This document shows, piece by piece, positions 8,245-17,472 of a stretch of 64,000 nt of DNA. Source of the stretch: JBBROS01 sp965260935 (GTDB taxonomy: Bacteria; Pseudomonadota; Alphaproteobacteria; Acetobacterales; Acetobacteraceae); the NCBI GenBank assembly GCA_965260935.1, contig OZ253374.1, positions 3,720,001-3,784,000 on the forward strand. The letters run 5' to 3'. Each line of letters begins with the position of its first letter. Within the stretch, counting starts at the first letter, position 1. Under the pieces are notes generated by a model. It searched no databases. It was not told the DNA's origin and saw only the letters and a program-made list of their open reading frames with translations. The translations under genes were made by a program, and so were the position numbers.

Positions 8245-10283
8245 CGCCGGCCCTGGAACTGCGGGACCTCAGCGTCGGCTACCGGACGCGGGGGGTCGAG
8301 CAGCTCGTGCTGCGCGGGGTTTCGTTCGCCATCGCGCCGGGCGAGACCTATGGGCTGGTGGGCGAGAGCGGGTGCGGCAAGTCGACCGCGGCCTTCGCCG
8401 CCCTGCGCGCGTTGCCGCGGGCCGGATTCATCCGCGGCGGTCAGGTGCTGGTGGAGGGGCAGGACGTGACGGCGCTTGACCAGGCCGGGCTGACCCGGCT
8501 GCGGCGCGAGAAGGTGTCGATGGTGTACCAGGACCCGGGGCGCGCGCTCAACCCGTCCATGACGGTCGGCAAGCAGCTGGGCGAGGTGTTCGAGATCGCC
8601 GGGGTGGCCCGCGCCGAGGCCCGGCGGCGCTCGGAGGCCATGCTCGGGCGGGTCCGCATCTCCGGGCCTGAGCGGGTGATGAAGGCGTTCCCGCACCAGC
8701 TCTCCGGCGGGATGCAGCAGCGCGTCGTCATCGCCATGGCGCTGGCGCAGAACCCGGCGCTGCTGGTACTGGACGAGCCGACGACCGGGCTTGACGCGAC
8801 CGTCGAGGCGGAGGTGCTGGACCTCGTGGCCGCGCTGCGCGACGAGTTCTCGACCTCCATCCTGTTCATCAGCCACAACCTCGCGATCATCGAGCGGATG
8901 TGCGACCGGATCGGCGTGCTGTATGCCGGCAGCCTGGTGGAGGAAGGCCCCGCCGCCGACCTGCTCGCGCGGCCGCTGCACCCCTACACGATGCGGCTGC
9001 TGCGCTGCCTGCCCGCGGCCGGGCGGCGCAAGTCGGACGGCAAGCTCGACACCATCCCCGGCTTCCTGCCGCTGCCCGGCTCCGCCCTGCCCGGCTGCGT
9101 GTTCGCGCCGCGCTGCGACTTCGCCGACGACCTTTGCCGCAAGGTGACGCCGGAGCGGCGGCAGATGGGGGCGCAAACCGTGCGCTGCCACCATGTCGAG
9201 CAGGCCGTCGCCGCCGAGCCCGCGCCGCCCGGAGCGGTCCCGACGCCGGCCGTTTCGTCCGACGCGGTGGCGCTGCGGGCGCGGGGCGTGTCCAAGACCT
9301 TCCGGTCCGGCTCGGCCGCGGTCCATGCCGTGACCGATGTTTCGCTCGACCTCGATGCCGGGGAAACGCTCGGGCTGGTGGGCGAGTCGGGCAGCGGCAA
9401 GACGACGCTGGCGCGGCTGCTGCTTGGCTTGGTTGCGCCGGACGAGGGCGGGCAGATCGAGGTCGGCGGGGCGACGGTGGCCGGGGACGCGAAGGACCGC
9501 TCTCGGACCGACCAGAAAGCGCTGCAGATCGTGTTCCAGAACCCGGACTCCGCGCTCAACCGGTCCCACACCGTCCGGCACCTGATCGGGCGGTCGCTGA
9601 CCCGGTTGGCCGGGCTGTTCGGGCGGAAGAAGTCGGAGCGGCTGGATGAGCTTGTGTCCGCCGTGCGGCTGACCGAGCGGCATCTGTCCATGCGTCCGCG
9701 CCAGCTTTCCGGCGGGCTGAAGCAGCGGGTCGCGATCGCGCGGGCGTTCGCCGGGGACCCGCGGGTGGTGATCTGCGACGAGCCGACCTCGGCGCTCGAT
9801 GTGTCGGTGCAGGCGGCGATCCTGAACCTGCTGGCCGACCTGCAGGCCCGCGAGGGGGTGAGCTACATCTTTATCAGCCATGACCTCGGCGTGGTGCGCT
9901 ACCTATCCGACCGCATCGCTGTGCTTTACCTCGGGCGCATCATGGAGCTTGGCCCGGCGGAAGACGTGTTCAACGGGCCGCACCACCCGTATACCGAGGC
10001 GTTGCTCTCCGCCGTCCCGGACATCAACGCGACCAGGAAGCGCGCCCGCATCCGGCTTACCGGAGACATTCCCAGCTCGCTGAACCCGCCCTCCGGCTGC
10101 GTGTTCCATGGGCGTTGCCCGCGCAAGATCGGGCCGGTCTGCGAGACGGAGGAACCCGGGATGCACACCGGGACCGGGCACCAGATCCGCTGCCATCTCG
10201 CGCCCCAAGACCTCGGACGCCGTGGCGGGCCGCTCCCCGCCGGGATGGCGGACGAGCGTACGCCCGACCCTGTTGCTGCATAG
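8241..10283 (+). CDS. fused peptide ABC transporter ATPase (DppD-DppF type)
   Basis: A 680-residue protein with two complete ABC ATPase domains in tandem. Domain 1 has Walker A GESGCGKST, signature LSGGMQQRV and Walker B LLVLDEP. Domain 2 has GESGSGKTT, LSGGLKQRV and VICDEP. Each domain ends with the oligopeptide-transporter C-terminal motif (GCVFAPRCDF and GCVFHGRCPRK). These halves are usually separate dppD and dppF genes, so a single chain powers the permease pair. ATG 8241 overlaps the DppC stop. Confidence 0.93.
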   Translation: MTPALELRDLSVGYRTRGVEQLVLRGVSFAIAPGETYGLVGESGCGKSTAAFAALRALPRAGFIRGGQVLVEGQDVTALDQAGLTRLRREKVSMVYQDPGRALNPSMTVGKQLGEVFEIAGVARAEARRRSEAMLGRVRISGPERVMKAFPHQLSGGMQQRVVIAMALAQNPALLVLDEPTTGLDATVEAEVLDLVAALRDEFSTSILFISHNLAIIERMCDRIGVLYAGSLVEEGPAADLLARPLHPYTMRLLRCLPAAGRRKSDGKLDTIPGFLPLPGSALPGCVFAPRCDFADDLCRKVTPERRQMGAQTVRCHHVEQAVAAEPAPPGAVPTPAVSSDAVALRARGVSKTFRSGSAAVHAVTDVSLDLDAGETLGLVGESGSGKTTLARLLLGLVAPDEGGQIEVGGATVAGDAKDRSRTDQKALQIVFQNPDSALNRSHTVRHLIGRSLTRLAGLFGRKKSERLDELVSAVRLTERHLSMRPRQLSGGLKQRVAIARAFAGDPRVVICDEPTSALDVSVQAAILNLLADLQAREGVSYIFISHDLGVVRYLSDRIAVLYLGRIMELGPAEDVFNGPHHPYTEALLSAVPDINATRKRARIRLTGDIPSSLNPPSGCVFHGRCPRKIGPVCETEEPGMHTGTGHQIRCHLAPQDLGRRGGPLPAGMADERTPDPVAA

Positions 10284-10292
10284 GCTGCCCCG

Positions 10293-11894
10293 ATGCCGAA
10301 CGTCATTGACCCCCGCTCCACCGCCAATGCCACGCTGGCCGTTACGGAACGCGCCGACCTCCTCGTGGTGGGCGCAGGGCCGGCCGGGCTTTCGGCTGCC
10401 ATCACCGCCGCGAGGTCCGGCGCGTCCGTCGTGCTCGTTGACGAGAACCCCATCCCTGCCGAGACGATGGGCGACGAGATCCCGCTGCATTTCGGCCAGC
10501 GGATGGGCGGCGCGGTGCGCAACCGTAACGCCATGACCGAGGCGATGCTTGAGAGCGAGCCGATGCTTGCCGAGGCGTTCGAGGCGGGCGTGGACGTTCG
10601 CCTCGGCACGGTCGTGTGGGGCCTTTACGCGAACGGGCCGAGCGTCGGCTGGCTGCCGGGCATGGTGGCGGGGGTGTCGGACGGGGCCGTGTCGTGGATG
10701 CTAGGGTGCAAAGCCGCGGTCGTCGCCACCGGGCGGCGCGACATGGGGCTTGCCTTCCCCGGCTGGGAGTTGCCCGGCGTGATGGGCGCCACCGCCGCCG
10801 AACGGCTTGCTGCACGCTATGGCGCGCTGGATGCCCGGCGCGCCGTCGTGCTCGGCACGGGGGCGGAGGCCTTGCTGGCGGCGCTGGCGATGCACCGGGC
10901 CGGCGTCGAGGTTGCCGCCGTGGTTGAGCAGGCGGCCGAGCCGATCGGGCCGGAAAGCCTGCTCGGCGCGTTGGCTGACGCCGGCATCCCGGTGCTGACC
11001 CGGCAGGTCATCGCCGCGGCGGAGGGAGAGGCGAACGGGGTGGAATCGGTCAGGCTGGCAGCGTTGTCGGCCGATGGGGGCCGCATCGAGGGCCGGGACA
11101 TGCGGATCGGCTGCGACACCGTCGTGCTCGGCGTGGGCGCGATCCCGCTGATCGAGTTGCTGGACGCTGCCGGATGCCGGGCCGCCTACGTGCCGGAGCG
11201 GGGCGGGCATGTCGCCGTCGTCGATGCCGGGCAGATGACGTCGGTGCCGGGCATCTACAGCGTTGGCGACTGCGCCGGGGTTTGGGCCGCGAAATCCGTT
11301 AACCGCGCGATCAGCGAAGCGGAGGGACGGCGCGCCGCGGCGCAGGCTCTCCGGGTGATCGCCGGCGAACCTGCGGAACACGAGCGCGAGGCCGACATCC
11401 CGCCCGCCACGGCGCCTGCCGACTACCGGCTGTCCTGGGTGCGTCATGCCGTCATCGAGGCGGAAATGGGAGCTGCGGAGCCTTATGTCTGCCAGTGCGA
11501 GGAGGTCACGGCACGGGAGATCCTGGAGGTGCGACCGCCCCGCTACCTGCAGTGGCAGGGTTCCAGGCGGAACAGCGCCGATCTTGCCGCCCTGCTCGGC
11601 GAGGGCGCGCCCAACCCGGACCAGGTCAAGCGCCTGACCCGCGCCGGCATGGGGCTGTGCCAAGGCCGGCGTTGCCGCGAACAGGTGGCCGCCCTACTCG
11701 CGCTCGGCGCAGGCACGGCGATCGGCGACGTGCCGCTGGCCACCTTCCGCGCGCCGGTTCGCCCGATGCCTCTGGGACTTGCCGGGTCGCTGCCCGAGTC
11801 CGACGAGATGGCCCGGCACTGGGATGTGTGGTTCGGCGTTCCCGGGCAAGTCACGCCGTATTGGGAGATCGGGTCCGCCGGAGAGACGCCTTGA
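10293..11894 (+). CDS. opine/hydroxyproline dehydrogenase-like FAD protein, alpha subunit
   Basis: A 533-residue FAD/NAD(P)-type oxidoreductase with two dinucleotide folds (GAGPAG at 27-32; VVLGTGAEALL near 190) and a C-terminal BFD-like [2Fe-2S] domain with cysteines C400, C402, C456 and C461. This resembles the large subunit of octopine/nopaline oxidase (OoxA), HcnB and D-hydroxyproline dehydrogenase. It would accept electrons from the amine-oxidising subunit encoded next. It starts nine bases after the peptide-transporter ATPase, so import and oxidation are probably co-regulated. The exact substrate cannot be read from the sequence. Confidence 0.85.
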   Translation: MPNVIDPRSTANATLAVTERADLLVVGAGPAGLSAAITAARSGASVVLVDENPIPAETMGDEIPLHFGQRMGGAVRNRNAMTEAMLESEPMLAEAFEAGVDVRLGTVVWGLYANGPSVGWLPGMVAGVSDGAVSWMLGCKAAVVATGRRDMGLAFPGWELPGVMGATAAERLAARYGALDARRAVVLGTGAEALLAALAMHRAGVEVAAVVEQAAEPIGPESLLGALADAGIPVLTRQVIAAAEGEANGVESVRLAALSADGGRIEGRDMRIGCDTVVLGVGAIPLIELLDAAGCRAAYVPERGGHVAVVDAGQMTSVPGIYSVGDCAGVWAAKSVNRAISEAEGRRAAAQALRVIAGEPAEHEREADIPPATAPADYRLSWVRHAVIEAEMGAAEPYVCQCEEVTAREILEVRPPRYLQWQGSRRNSADLAALLGEGAPNPDQVKRLTRAGMGLCQGRRCREQVAALLALGAGTAIGDVPLATFRAPVRPMPLGLAGSLPESDEMARHWDVWFGVPGQVTPYWEIGSAGETP

Positions 11895-13069
11895 GCGAGA
11901 CCGCCGGCGCCAGCGTCATCATCGTCGGCGGCGGGGCGACGGGACTCAGCGCCGGGTGGTGGCTGGCGCGGGCGGGGGTCGATGTGCTGGTGCTCGACAA
12001 GGGGATTGTCGGCTGGGAGGCCTCGGGGCGGAACGGCGGCGGGTGCACCCACGGGTTCAGCCCGTTGTTCGCCGAGGAGCAGCGGCTGTGGCCGCAGATG
12101 GACGAGCTGCTTGGCTACCCGACCGAGTTCTGCCGCGGGCGCATCCGCATCGCGCTTGACGAGGCGGACTGGCTCGGGGCGGACCGCATGATCCGCAACG
12201 GCGAGCGGCACGGGTTCGAGACCGAGGAGCTTGACCCGGCGCAACTGCGCGAACTCGTGCCGCTGACCGGCGACAACGTGCACCGGGCTTGCTGGCACCA
12301 TTTCGGCGGCCACGCCAACCCGCATCGCACCGTGCAAGCCTATGCCTGGGCGATGCAGGACCACGGCGGGCGGGTGATGCAGCATACGGCCGTGCTGGGG
12401 TTCGATGTCCGCGCCGGCCGCGTCGCGGCGGTGGAGACCGACCGGGGGCGGCTGGGGTGCGACCAGCTCGTGCTGGCCGCCGGGCCGCAGAGCGGGAAGT
12501 TGTCGGCGATGCTCGGGGCTGCGATCCCGGTGGTGTCGGCGCGGGCGGAGATGATCGTGACGGAACCCTTGCCGCTGATGCCGGTGGGCGGGGCCGACGG
12601 CCACGGGCTTTACGGACGCCAGACCCGGCGGGGCAACCTCGCCTATGGCGGCGGGCCGCACGAATGGCTGGACGACGCGGAGGGCATGGGCGTTCCGCCC
12701 CGGCTCAGCACGCCGCTGATGGGCAACATCGCCGGGCGCCTGGCGGAGATGTTCCCCAAGGCCCGGCACGCCCGCATCATCCGCAGTTGGGCCGGCATCA
12801 TCGAGAACACGCCGGACGGACGCCCGGTGATCGACCGCTTGCCTGACCCGTCGAACGTCGTCGTCGCCACGCTGTCGAGCATCGGGTTCGGCTTGTCCCC
12901 GGCCTCGGGCCACGCGGTGCAGGAGCTGGTGACGGAGGGGGCCTGCTCGTTCGCCGACCTGAGCCCGTTGCGCTTGTCGCGCTTCGCGGGGCTGGAGCCT
13001 GACTGGGCGGCGCGACGCGGGTGGCGGCCGGGGTTGACGACGGTGGAGCAGGCGCACGGGTCCGGTTAG
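11891..13069 (+). CDS. FAD-dependent amine/imino acid oxidoreductase, beta subunit
   Basis: A 392-residue DAO-fold flavoprotein. TTG 11891 overlaps the alpha-subunit stop (TTGA). The N-terminal FAD motif is VIIVGGGATGLSAGWWLARAG, followed by LDKGIVGWEASGRNGGGCTHG, and the C-terminal FAD segment lies around SIGFGLSPASGHAVQELV. This matches OoxB, HcnC and sarcosine-oxidase-like subunits, which oxidise a secondary amine C-N bond. No small [2Fe-2S] gamma subunit, found in many such complexes, lies next to it. Confidence 0.85.
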   Translation: MSETAGASVIIVGGGATGLSAGWWLARAGVDVLVLDKGIVGWEASGRNGGGCTHGFSPLFAEEQRLWPQMDELLGYPTEFCRGRIRIALDEADWLGADRMIRNGERHGFETEELDPAQLRELVPLTGDNVHRACWHHFGGHANPHRTVQAYAWAMQDHGGRVMQHTAVLGFDVRAGRVAAVETDRGRLGCDQLVLAAGPQSGKLSAMLGAAIPVVSARAEMIVTEPLPLMPVGGADGHGLYGRQTRRGNLAYGGGPHEWLDDAEGMGVPPRLSTPLMGNIAGRLAEMFPKARHARIIRSWAGIIENTPDGRPVIDRLPDPSNVVVATLSSIGFGLSPASGHAVQELVTEGACSFADLSPLRLSRFAGLEPDWAARRGWRPGLTTVEQAHGSG

Positions 13070-13090
13070 GGTTTCGACCGCTTCCTCATG

Positions 13091-14740
13091 TCAGATGACG
13101 AAGCGGACGCCTGGCCTGGCAAGTCCGCCGCCGATGCCGACCGCCGTTCCGTCCGCGCGCCAACAGGCTGCGCCGAGGAAGCTGCCGTCGGGGAGGAACT
13201 CGATCGCGTTCATGCCGCCGGCGATGCGGGGGGAGTTCTCGACCGCATGGCCCCGCGCTTCGAGTTCGGGGGCGAGCTGGTCGAACAGGCCGGTTTCGAG
13301 TTCCAGCGTATGGCCCTGGGTGAAGATGCGCGGGGCCTCGACCGCTTCTTGCAGCGACATGCCGTGGTCGATGAGGTTGACGATCGCCTGCAACGCGGAG
13401 GGAAAGATACGCAGCGCGCCCGGCAGGCCGAGGGCGTAGCGGACGCGCGGACCTTGCGTCACCATCATCGGCGCCATGGAGGTGAACACCCGCTTGCCCG
13501 GCGCGATCGAGAGCGCGTGACCCGGATGCGGGTCGAAGTTGAACATGTAGTTGTTGCAGATGAGGCCGGTGCCCGGCACGGCGATGCGCGCGCCGAATAG
13601 GCCGTTGATCGTCTGCGTGGCGCTGACGACGTTGCCGTTTGCGTCGGCGACCGTGACGTGCGTCGTGTCGGCGCTTTCCGCGCCGGGGCCGACGCCGGGC
13701 TTGTGCGGCCGGGCGCGCGAGGGGTCGATGCCGGGGCGACGCTGGGCGGCGTAGGCTTTGGAGACGAGGCGCTCGACCGGGACGGGCACGAAGTCTGGGT
13801 CCGCGGTGGCCGCGGCGCGGTCGGCGAAGGCGATCTTCAGCACTTCGGCCAGGAGGTGCACGCCGTCGGCGGTGCCGAACCCGAGCGCCCGGACGTCGAA
13901 GCCTTCCAGCAGATTGAGCATCTGGGCGATGTGCACGCCGGAGGAGGCCGGCGGCGGCGGGCCGACAATGCCGAATCCGCGATACTGGCTGATGATCGGC
14001 GCGCGCTGCTTGACGCGGTAGCCGGCCAGGTCCTCCGCGGCGACCAGCCCGCCGGATTTCGCCAGGAACGCGGCCAGCGCCGAGCCGAGTTGGCCCGCGT
14101 ACAGCGCGTCCGCGCCTTGCGACGCGATGAGACGCAAAGTGTCGGCGTAGTCCGGGCGGCGCAGGCGGGTTCCGGGGGCGACGGGGCTGCCGCCGGGCAG
14201 GAACAGGCGGGCGAGGTCGTGATCCTGGCTCAGGTCGGCGGCGCAATCGCCGATGCAGGCCGTTAGATAGGGCGTGACGGTGAAGCCGGCCTCGGCCAAC
14301 CGGATCGCGGGCGCCAGCGCGTCGTTCAGCGGCATCGTTCCATACGACGCCAACGCGGCGCACCAGCCTGCCAGCGCGCCGGGCACCGCGACCGCGAGCG
14401 CGCCCCGGTGGTTCTCGCGGCCCGCCGTCTCCTGATAATCGGGGAGAGTGTCGGAAACGGTGCGGTACATCGTGGGGCGGGCGGCGGCCGGGGCCGTGCT
14501 GAGGCCGTCGAGGATGGTGTGCGTGCCGTCGGGCAAGCGGATGTGGGTGACGCCGCCGCCGAGCACGCCGACCATCATCGGCTCGACTACGGTGAGCGCG
14601 AACAGGCAGGCGATGGCCGCATCGATCGCGTTGCCGCCGGCGAGCAATATCTCGGCGCCGACGCCGGCGGCAAGCGGATGATTGGCGACGACCATGCCGC
14701 GCGACCCGGACGCCGGGCGTTTCTCGCACGCGACGCTCAA
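13091..14740 (-). CDS. ggt: gamma-glutamyltransferase
   Basis: A 549-residue Ntn-type gamma-glutamyltransferase precursor. TTG 14740 has a GGAG ribosome site and places the family start (SRGMVVANHPLA) near the N-terminus; the upstream ATG adds 30 Arg-rich, unlikely residues. The autoprocessing and catalytic Thr is T359 in DTTHVTV, and GFGTADGVH and SSGVH are also visible. No clear signal peptide is seen, unlike the periplasmic enterobacterial enzyme. It is convergent with the flavoprotein pair and may remove gamma-glutamyl groups from imported peptides or opines. Confidence 0.9.
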   Translation of the reverse strand: MSVACEKRPASGSRGMVVANHPLAAGVGAEILLAGGNAIDAAIACLFALTVVEPMMVGVLGGGVTHIRLPDGTHTILDGLSTAPAAARPTMYRTVSDTLPDYQETAGRENHRGALAVAVPGALAGWCAALASYGTMPLNDALAPAIRLAEAGFTVTPYLTACIGDCAADLSQDHDLARLFLPGGSPVAPGTRLRRPDYADTLRLIASQGADALYAGQLGSALAAFLAKSGGLVAAEDLAGYRVKQRAPIISQYRGFGIVGPPPPASSGVHIAQMLNLLEGFDVRALGFGTADGVHLLAEVLKIAFADRAAATADPDFVPVPVERLVSKAYAAQRRPGIDPSRARPHKPGVGPGAESADTTHVTVADANGNVVSATQTINGLFGARIAVPGTGLICNNYMFNFDPHPGHALSIAPGKRVFTSMAPMMVTQGPRVRYALGLPGALRIFPSALQAIVNLIDHGMSLQEAVEAPRIFTQGHTLELETGLFDQLAPELEARGHAVENSPRIAGGMNAIEFLPDGSFLGAACWRADGTAVGIGGGLARPGVRFVI

Positions 14741-14786
14741 GCTCCGCGTTCCGTGCGCCCGCTGGATGGGTTGCCCCGACGCAGGC

Positions 14787-15203
14787 TCAGCGCCCGGCGG
14801 CCGCCCGCTCCTGCGCCAGCTTCGCCGCATTGTAGGCTTGCTGCTGTTGCAGCAGCGCGTTGTTGTACTGCTGCTGCTTCAGCACCGTCGCATTGTACTG
14901 CTGCTGCTGCTGCAGGAGCCGCTGATTGTATCGCTCCTGCTGGCGGACGATCTCTTGCTGGCGGCGCGCGCTGTCCCGCTCGTGGTCGCGACGGTAGCGC
15001 CGGTCCCAATCCCGGCCATAGAAGGCGTCCCGGCCGCCCACGAACGGCGCCGGCACGTAGCGCGGCTGATACTCGGGCGCATATTGCGCGTAGGGCTGGG
15101 AGTATCGCGGTCCGCCCCCGTAGCCCCACCCGCCGGGCTGCGCGCCCGCGCACGCGGGAAGGGAGAGAACGCCCGCCAAGACCAAATAGGCTCCTTTACG
15201 CAT
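14787..15203 (-). CDS. Gln-rich secreted or lipid-anchored protein
   Basis: A 138-residue protein. ATG 15203 lies eight bases after GGAGG. A signal peptide ends in LSLPAC, a possible lipobox. The mature protein has a Gly/Tyr/Pro-rich part, then a charged region, then about 60 residues of Gln-rich heptad-like sequence (RQQEIVRQQERYNQRLLQQQ and repeats of QQQxYNAxxL) likely to form a coiled coil. I do not recognise the function. A periplasmic or outer-membrane structural role is a guess. Confidence 0.6.
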   Translation of the reverse strand: MRKGAYLVLAGVLSLPACAGAQPGGWGYGGGPRYSQPYAQYAPEYQPRYVPAPFVGGRDAFYGRDWDRRYRRDHERDSARRQQEIVRQQERYNQRLLQQQQQYNATVLKQQQYNNALLQQQQAYNAAKLAQERAAAGR

Positions 15204-15406
15204 GGCCAATTCCTCCGGACAACGTCATTTCACGATGACTGCGCTTGGTATATTGCAGCCGAACATGTCAAAAAAAGGTTGATGCCGCCGCATGTGCGGC
15301 AGCCCCGGGGGGCGGACATGCCTTTCACCGATTTTTTACCCTATTCTGCTACAAGCCGTTTTGTTCGACTGCGCCGTCCCACACGCCGGGCGGTTGGGAG
15401 CCATCG

Positions 15407-16069
15407 TTGCAGATTGCGAGATTCATCACCGACTTCGCCGACCAAGCGGTCATGCTGCCGCTCGTGGCCGCCATCGCTCTCGCGCTCGCCTTTACGGGAT
15501 GGCTGCAGGGCGCAGGCGCGTGGGCGACCGCCGCCGCGTTCACCTGGGGCGCCATGCTGGCGCTCAAGCTTGCCGGGATCCAATGCGGCGCGTTGCTGTT
15601 CGGCCCGGAGCTGACGACGCCCAGCGGGCATACCGCGACCGCAAGCCTCGTCTACGGCGGCTTGGCCGCTCTTGCCGCCAACAAGTGGATCGGCCGCGTG
15701 AACTGGGCGCTGCCTTGCGCCTTCGCGGCGGCGGCGGCGATCGGCGCAACGCGGATCGTCGTCGGCGCGCACACGGCGCCGGAGGTTGTGATCGGCGGCG
15801 CGGTCGGCATCGTGGGCGCGTTGGTCTTCGTTCGTCTCGCCGGGCCGCCGCCCGAGACTCTCCGGCTGCGCTGGGCTGCTTGCGCCGCGGCCGTGATCAT
15901 GGCGGGCGCGCATGGCATCCACCTTCCGGCCGAGCGAGTGATCCGAAACGTCGGCGGCGACATATGGCCGCTCTCTTTGTGCGCTCATGCCGGGGGATAT
16001 GAGGCACAGGCCGGAGCGCCTCACCAACTAATGCTGTCCACTTGGCGGGCGGGATGCGGGGCTGGGTGA
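15407..16069 (+). CDS. PAP2-family membrane phosphatase
   Basis: A 220-residue membrane protein with the PAP2/acid phosphatase motifs TPSGHTATAS (motif 2) and ATRIVVGAHTAPEV (motif 3: R, then catalytic His; the usual final Asp is Glu). Four or five hydrophobic helices surround them. TTG 15407 has GGGAG eight bases upstream and starts just before the first helix. Longer in-frame starts at 15245 give an unlikely Cys-rich lead. It probably dephosphorylates a lipid phosphate such as undecaprenyl-PP or PA at the membrane. Confidence 0.7.
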   Translation: MQIARFITDFADQAVMLPLVAAIALALAFTGWLQGAGAWATAAAFTWGAMLALKLAGIQCGALLFGPELTTPSGHTATASLVYGGLAALAANKWIGRVNWALPCAFAAAAAIGATRIVVGAHTAPEVVIGGAVGIVGALVFVRLAGPPPETLRLRWAACAAAVIMAGAHGIHLPAERVIRNVGGDIWPLSLCAHAGGYEAQAGAPHQLMLSTWRAGCGAG

Positions 16070-16105
16070 TCCGGCCCCGGCCGAACGCGCTCCGGGAGCG
16101 GCCAA

Positions 16106-17380
16106 TCAGTTGACCAGGCTTTGCATCCCGCGCTCGATGTGGTCCGTCAGCCGCTCGAACAGGTCGAGCAGCGCCTCGCTTACCGCCGCGATCCGCTCCT
16201 GCCCGTCCCTGCTGCCGGCTTGCGCGATGGCCGAGCGCAACTCCGCCCAGACCCGCGCCGCGTCGTGCAGCAGATGCGTGATCCCGGCATTGCTCAACGG
16301 CAACGCATCGAGGTAGGCGAGACCGGCCTCCAGCTCCTTCGCGGTTCCCTGCATGGCGGCTTCGGCGGCGGTTGACGCGGGCGCCTCGGCCAAGGCTGAG
16401 ACCAGCGCCTCCTTGGCCAGCCGCTGCGACAGCATCCGTTGGCGGCCCGCCACGTTGATGACGTGGAGCGCGGAAGCCAGCCCAGTGATCTCCAGGTTGG
16501 CGGTCAACTGCTCCGCCCGGAGCAGCATCTGGCCGGCCTGCCGGTCCACTTGCAGCAAGCCGGGCGCCGAGTAGGGCGCTTTGACGAGCTGCGTCAGCCG
16601 GCACCAAGGCTTGTCCACGGCGTCCAGCAAGTCGCCGAACGTGGGACGGGACAGGATGCGCGACAGGCTGGCGAAATTGGCTTCGACCTGCGCCGCCGAG
16701 CTGGCCAGGAGCGTCCCGGTCGTGGACGGCGCGATGCGGACGCCGTTCAAGGCATACAGCTTGGCGACCCGCTGCGACAACATGCGCAACTGCCCGGCAC
16801 GGTTCACCGCCTCGCCGTAGCGCGCGGCATCGATCACGCGCTGCGCCACCTGGCCGATGCGCTGCTTGCCGTCCATTGCCGCACGCCGCAGGGCGCGGTA
16901 GGCCTCCTCCTCGCGGAGCTGCCGGGCGCCCATCAGGATGCCGCGCGCCCGGTCAACCAGCTTGCGCTCGGCGAAGCGCTGGCTGACGTCCGTCAGTTGG
17001 CCGCGAAGCGCCCGCTCATGGCGGAACCGCGCCTGCGCCAGATGTAGGACGGAGCGAAGCCGGTCCTGCCCGTAGCCGTTGACGACGTAGGCGTGGATGC
17101 CGGACCGGATGGCGAGCGCGATCTTTTCCGCGTCGGGGTCCGTGGTGAACACGACCACGGGGCGCGGGGCGGCCACGCCGATCGCCGCCACGCTGTCAAA
17201 AAAGGCAGAGTCGGGCGTGCCCTCGAACATGACGACGAAATCTGCTGCTTTCGTAATCAAGTTTTGCATCAGAGTTGTGCGTTCGTCGGCAAGGACCGCT
17301 TCAACTCCGACAGATGCCAAATCTTGCAGCAACGGGGGCGCTCCTGGCCCGTCGCTCGAAATCACCAGGGCGGTTATCAC
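16106..17380 (-). CDS. ANTAR antiterminator with two PilJ/NarX-like sensor segments
   Basis: A 424-residue protein from GTG 17380 (GAGGT upstream). Residues 1-115 are a receiver-like fold whose phosphoacceptor position reads MFE rather than Asp. Residues 120-185 are an ANTAR RNA-binding domain (ERKLVDRARGILMG, then EEEAYRALRRAAMDGKQRI). Residues 192-211 and 309-326 carry two copies of the PilJ/NarX P-box motif (RAGQLRMLSQRVAK and AGRQRMLSQRLAK), linked to nitrate/nitrite sensing in NarX/NarQ. Being divergent from a nitrate transporter whose leader has two hexaloop hairpins, it is most likely a nitrate-responsive antiterminator functionally equivalent to NasR or NasT. Confidence 0.85.
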   Translation of the reverse strand: MITALVISSDGPGAPPLLQDLASVGVEAVLADERTTLMQNLITKAADFVVMFEGTPDSAFFDSVAAIGVAAPRPVVVFTTDPDAEKIALAIRSGIHAYVVNGYGQDRLRSVLHLAQARFRHERALRGQLTDVSQRFAERKLVDRARGILMGARQLREEEAYRALRRAAMDGKQRIGQVAQRVIDAARYGEAVNRAGQLRMLSQRVAKLYALNGVRIAPSTTGTLLASSAAQVEANFASLSRILSRPTFGDLLDAVDKPWCRLTQLVKAPYSAPGLLQVDRQAGQMLLRAEQLTANLEITGLASALHVINVAGRQRMLSQRLAKEALVSALAEAPASTAAEAAMQGTAKELEAGLAYLDALPLSNAGITHLLHDAARVWAELRSAIAQAGSRDGQERIAAVSEALLDLFERLTDHIERGMQSLVN

Positions 17381-17443
17381 ATGGAGACCTCATTGGGCGT
17401 ATTGCTGACCGCGCCTCGCAACTTCCGCACCATGCGGGCGGCA

Positions 17444-17458
17444 TGGCACGGCGTTTGC
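17444..17458 (+). promoter_or_regulatory. sigma-54 (-24/-12) promoter of the nitrate transporter
   Basis: TGGCAC-N5-TTGC at 17444-17458 is an exact match to the sigma-54 core consensus, with GG and GC at the invariant places. Transcription would start near 17470, immediately before the first leader hairpin. This implies activation under nitrogen limitation by an NtrC-type enhancer-binding protein. I did not identify an enhancer site upstream. Confidence 0.75.
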
Positions 17459-17472
17459 CTACGTTCTTTCGA

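Noticed and set aside
8148..9881. A long reverse-strand open frame of 577 codons
   Set aside because: It mirrors the fused ATPase gene, whose Walker and signature motifs are unmistakable, and has no recognisable domain.
13086..14830. ATG 14830 as the gamma-glutamyltransferase start
   Set aside because: The extra 30 residues are Arg-rich and unlike the family, while TTG 14740 has a GGAG site at the right spacing.
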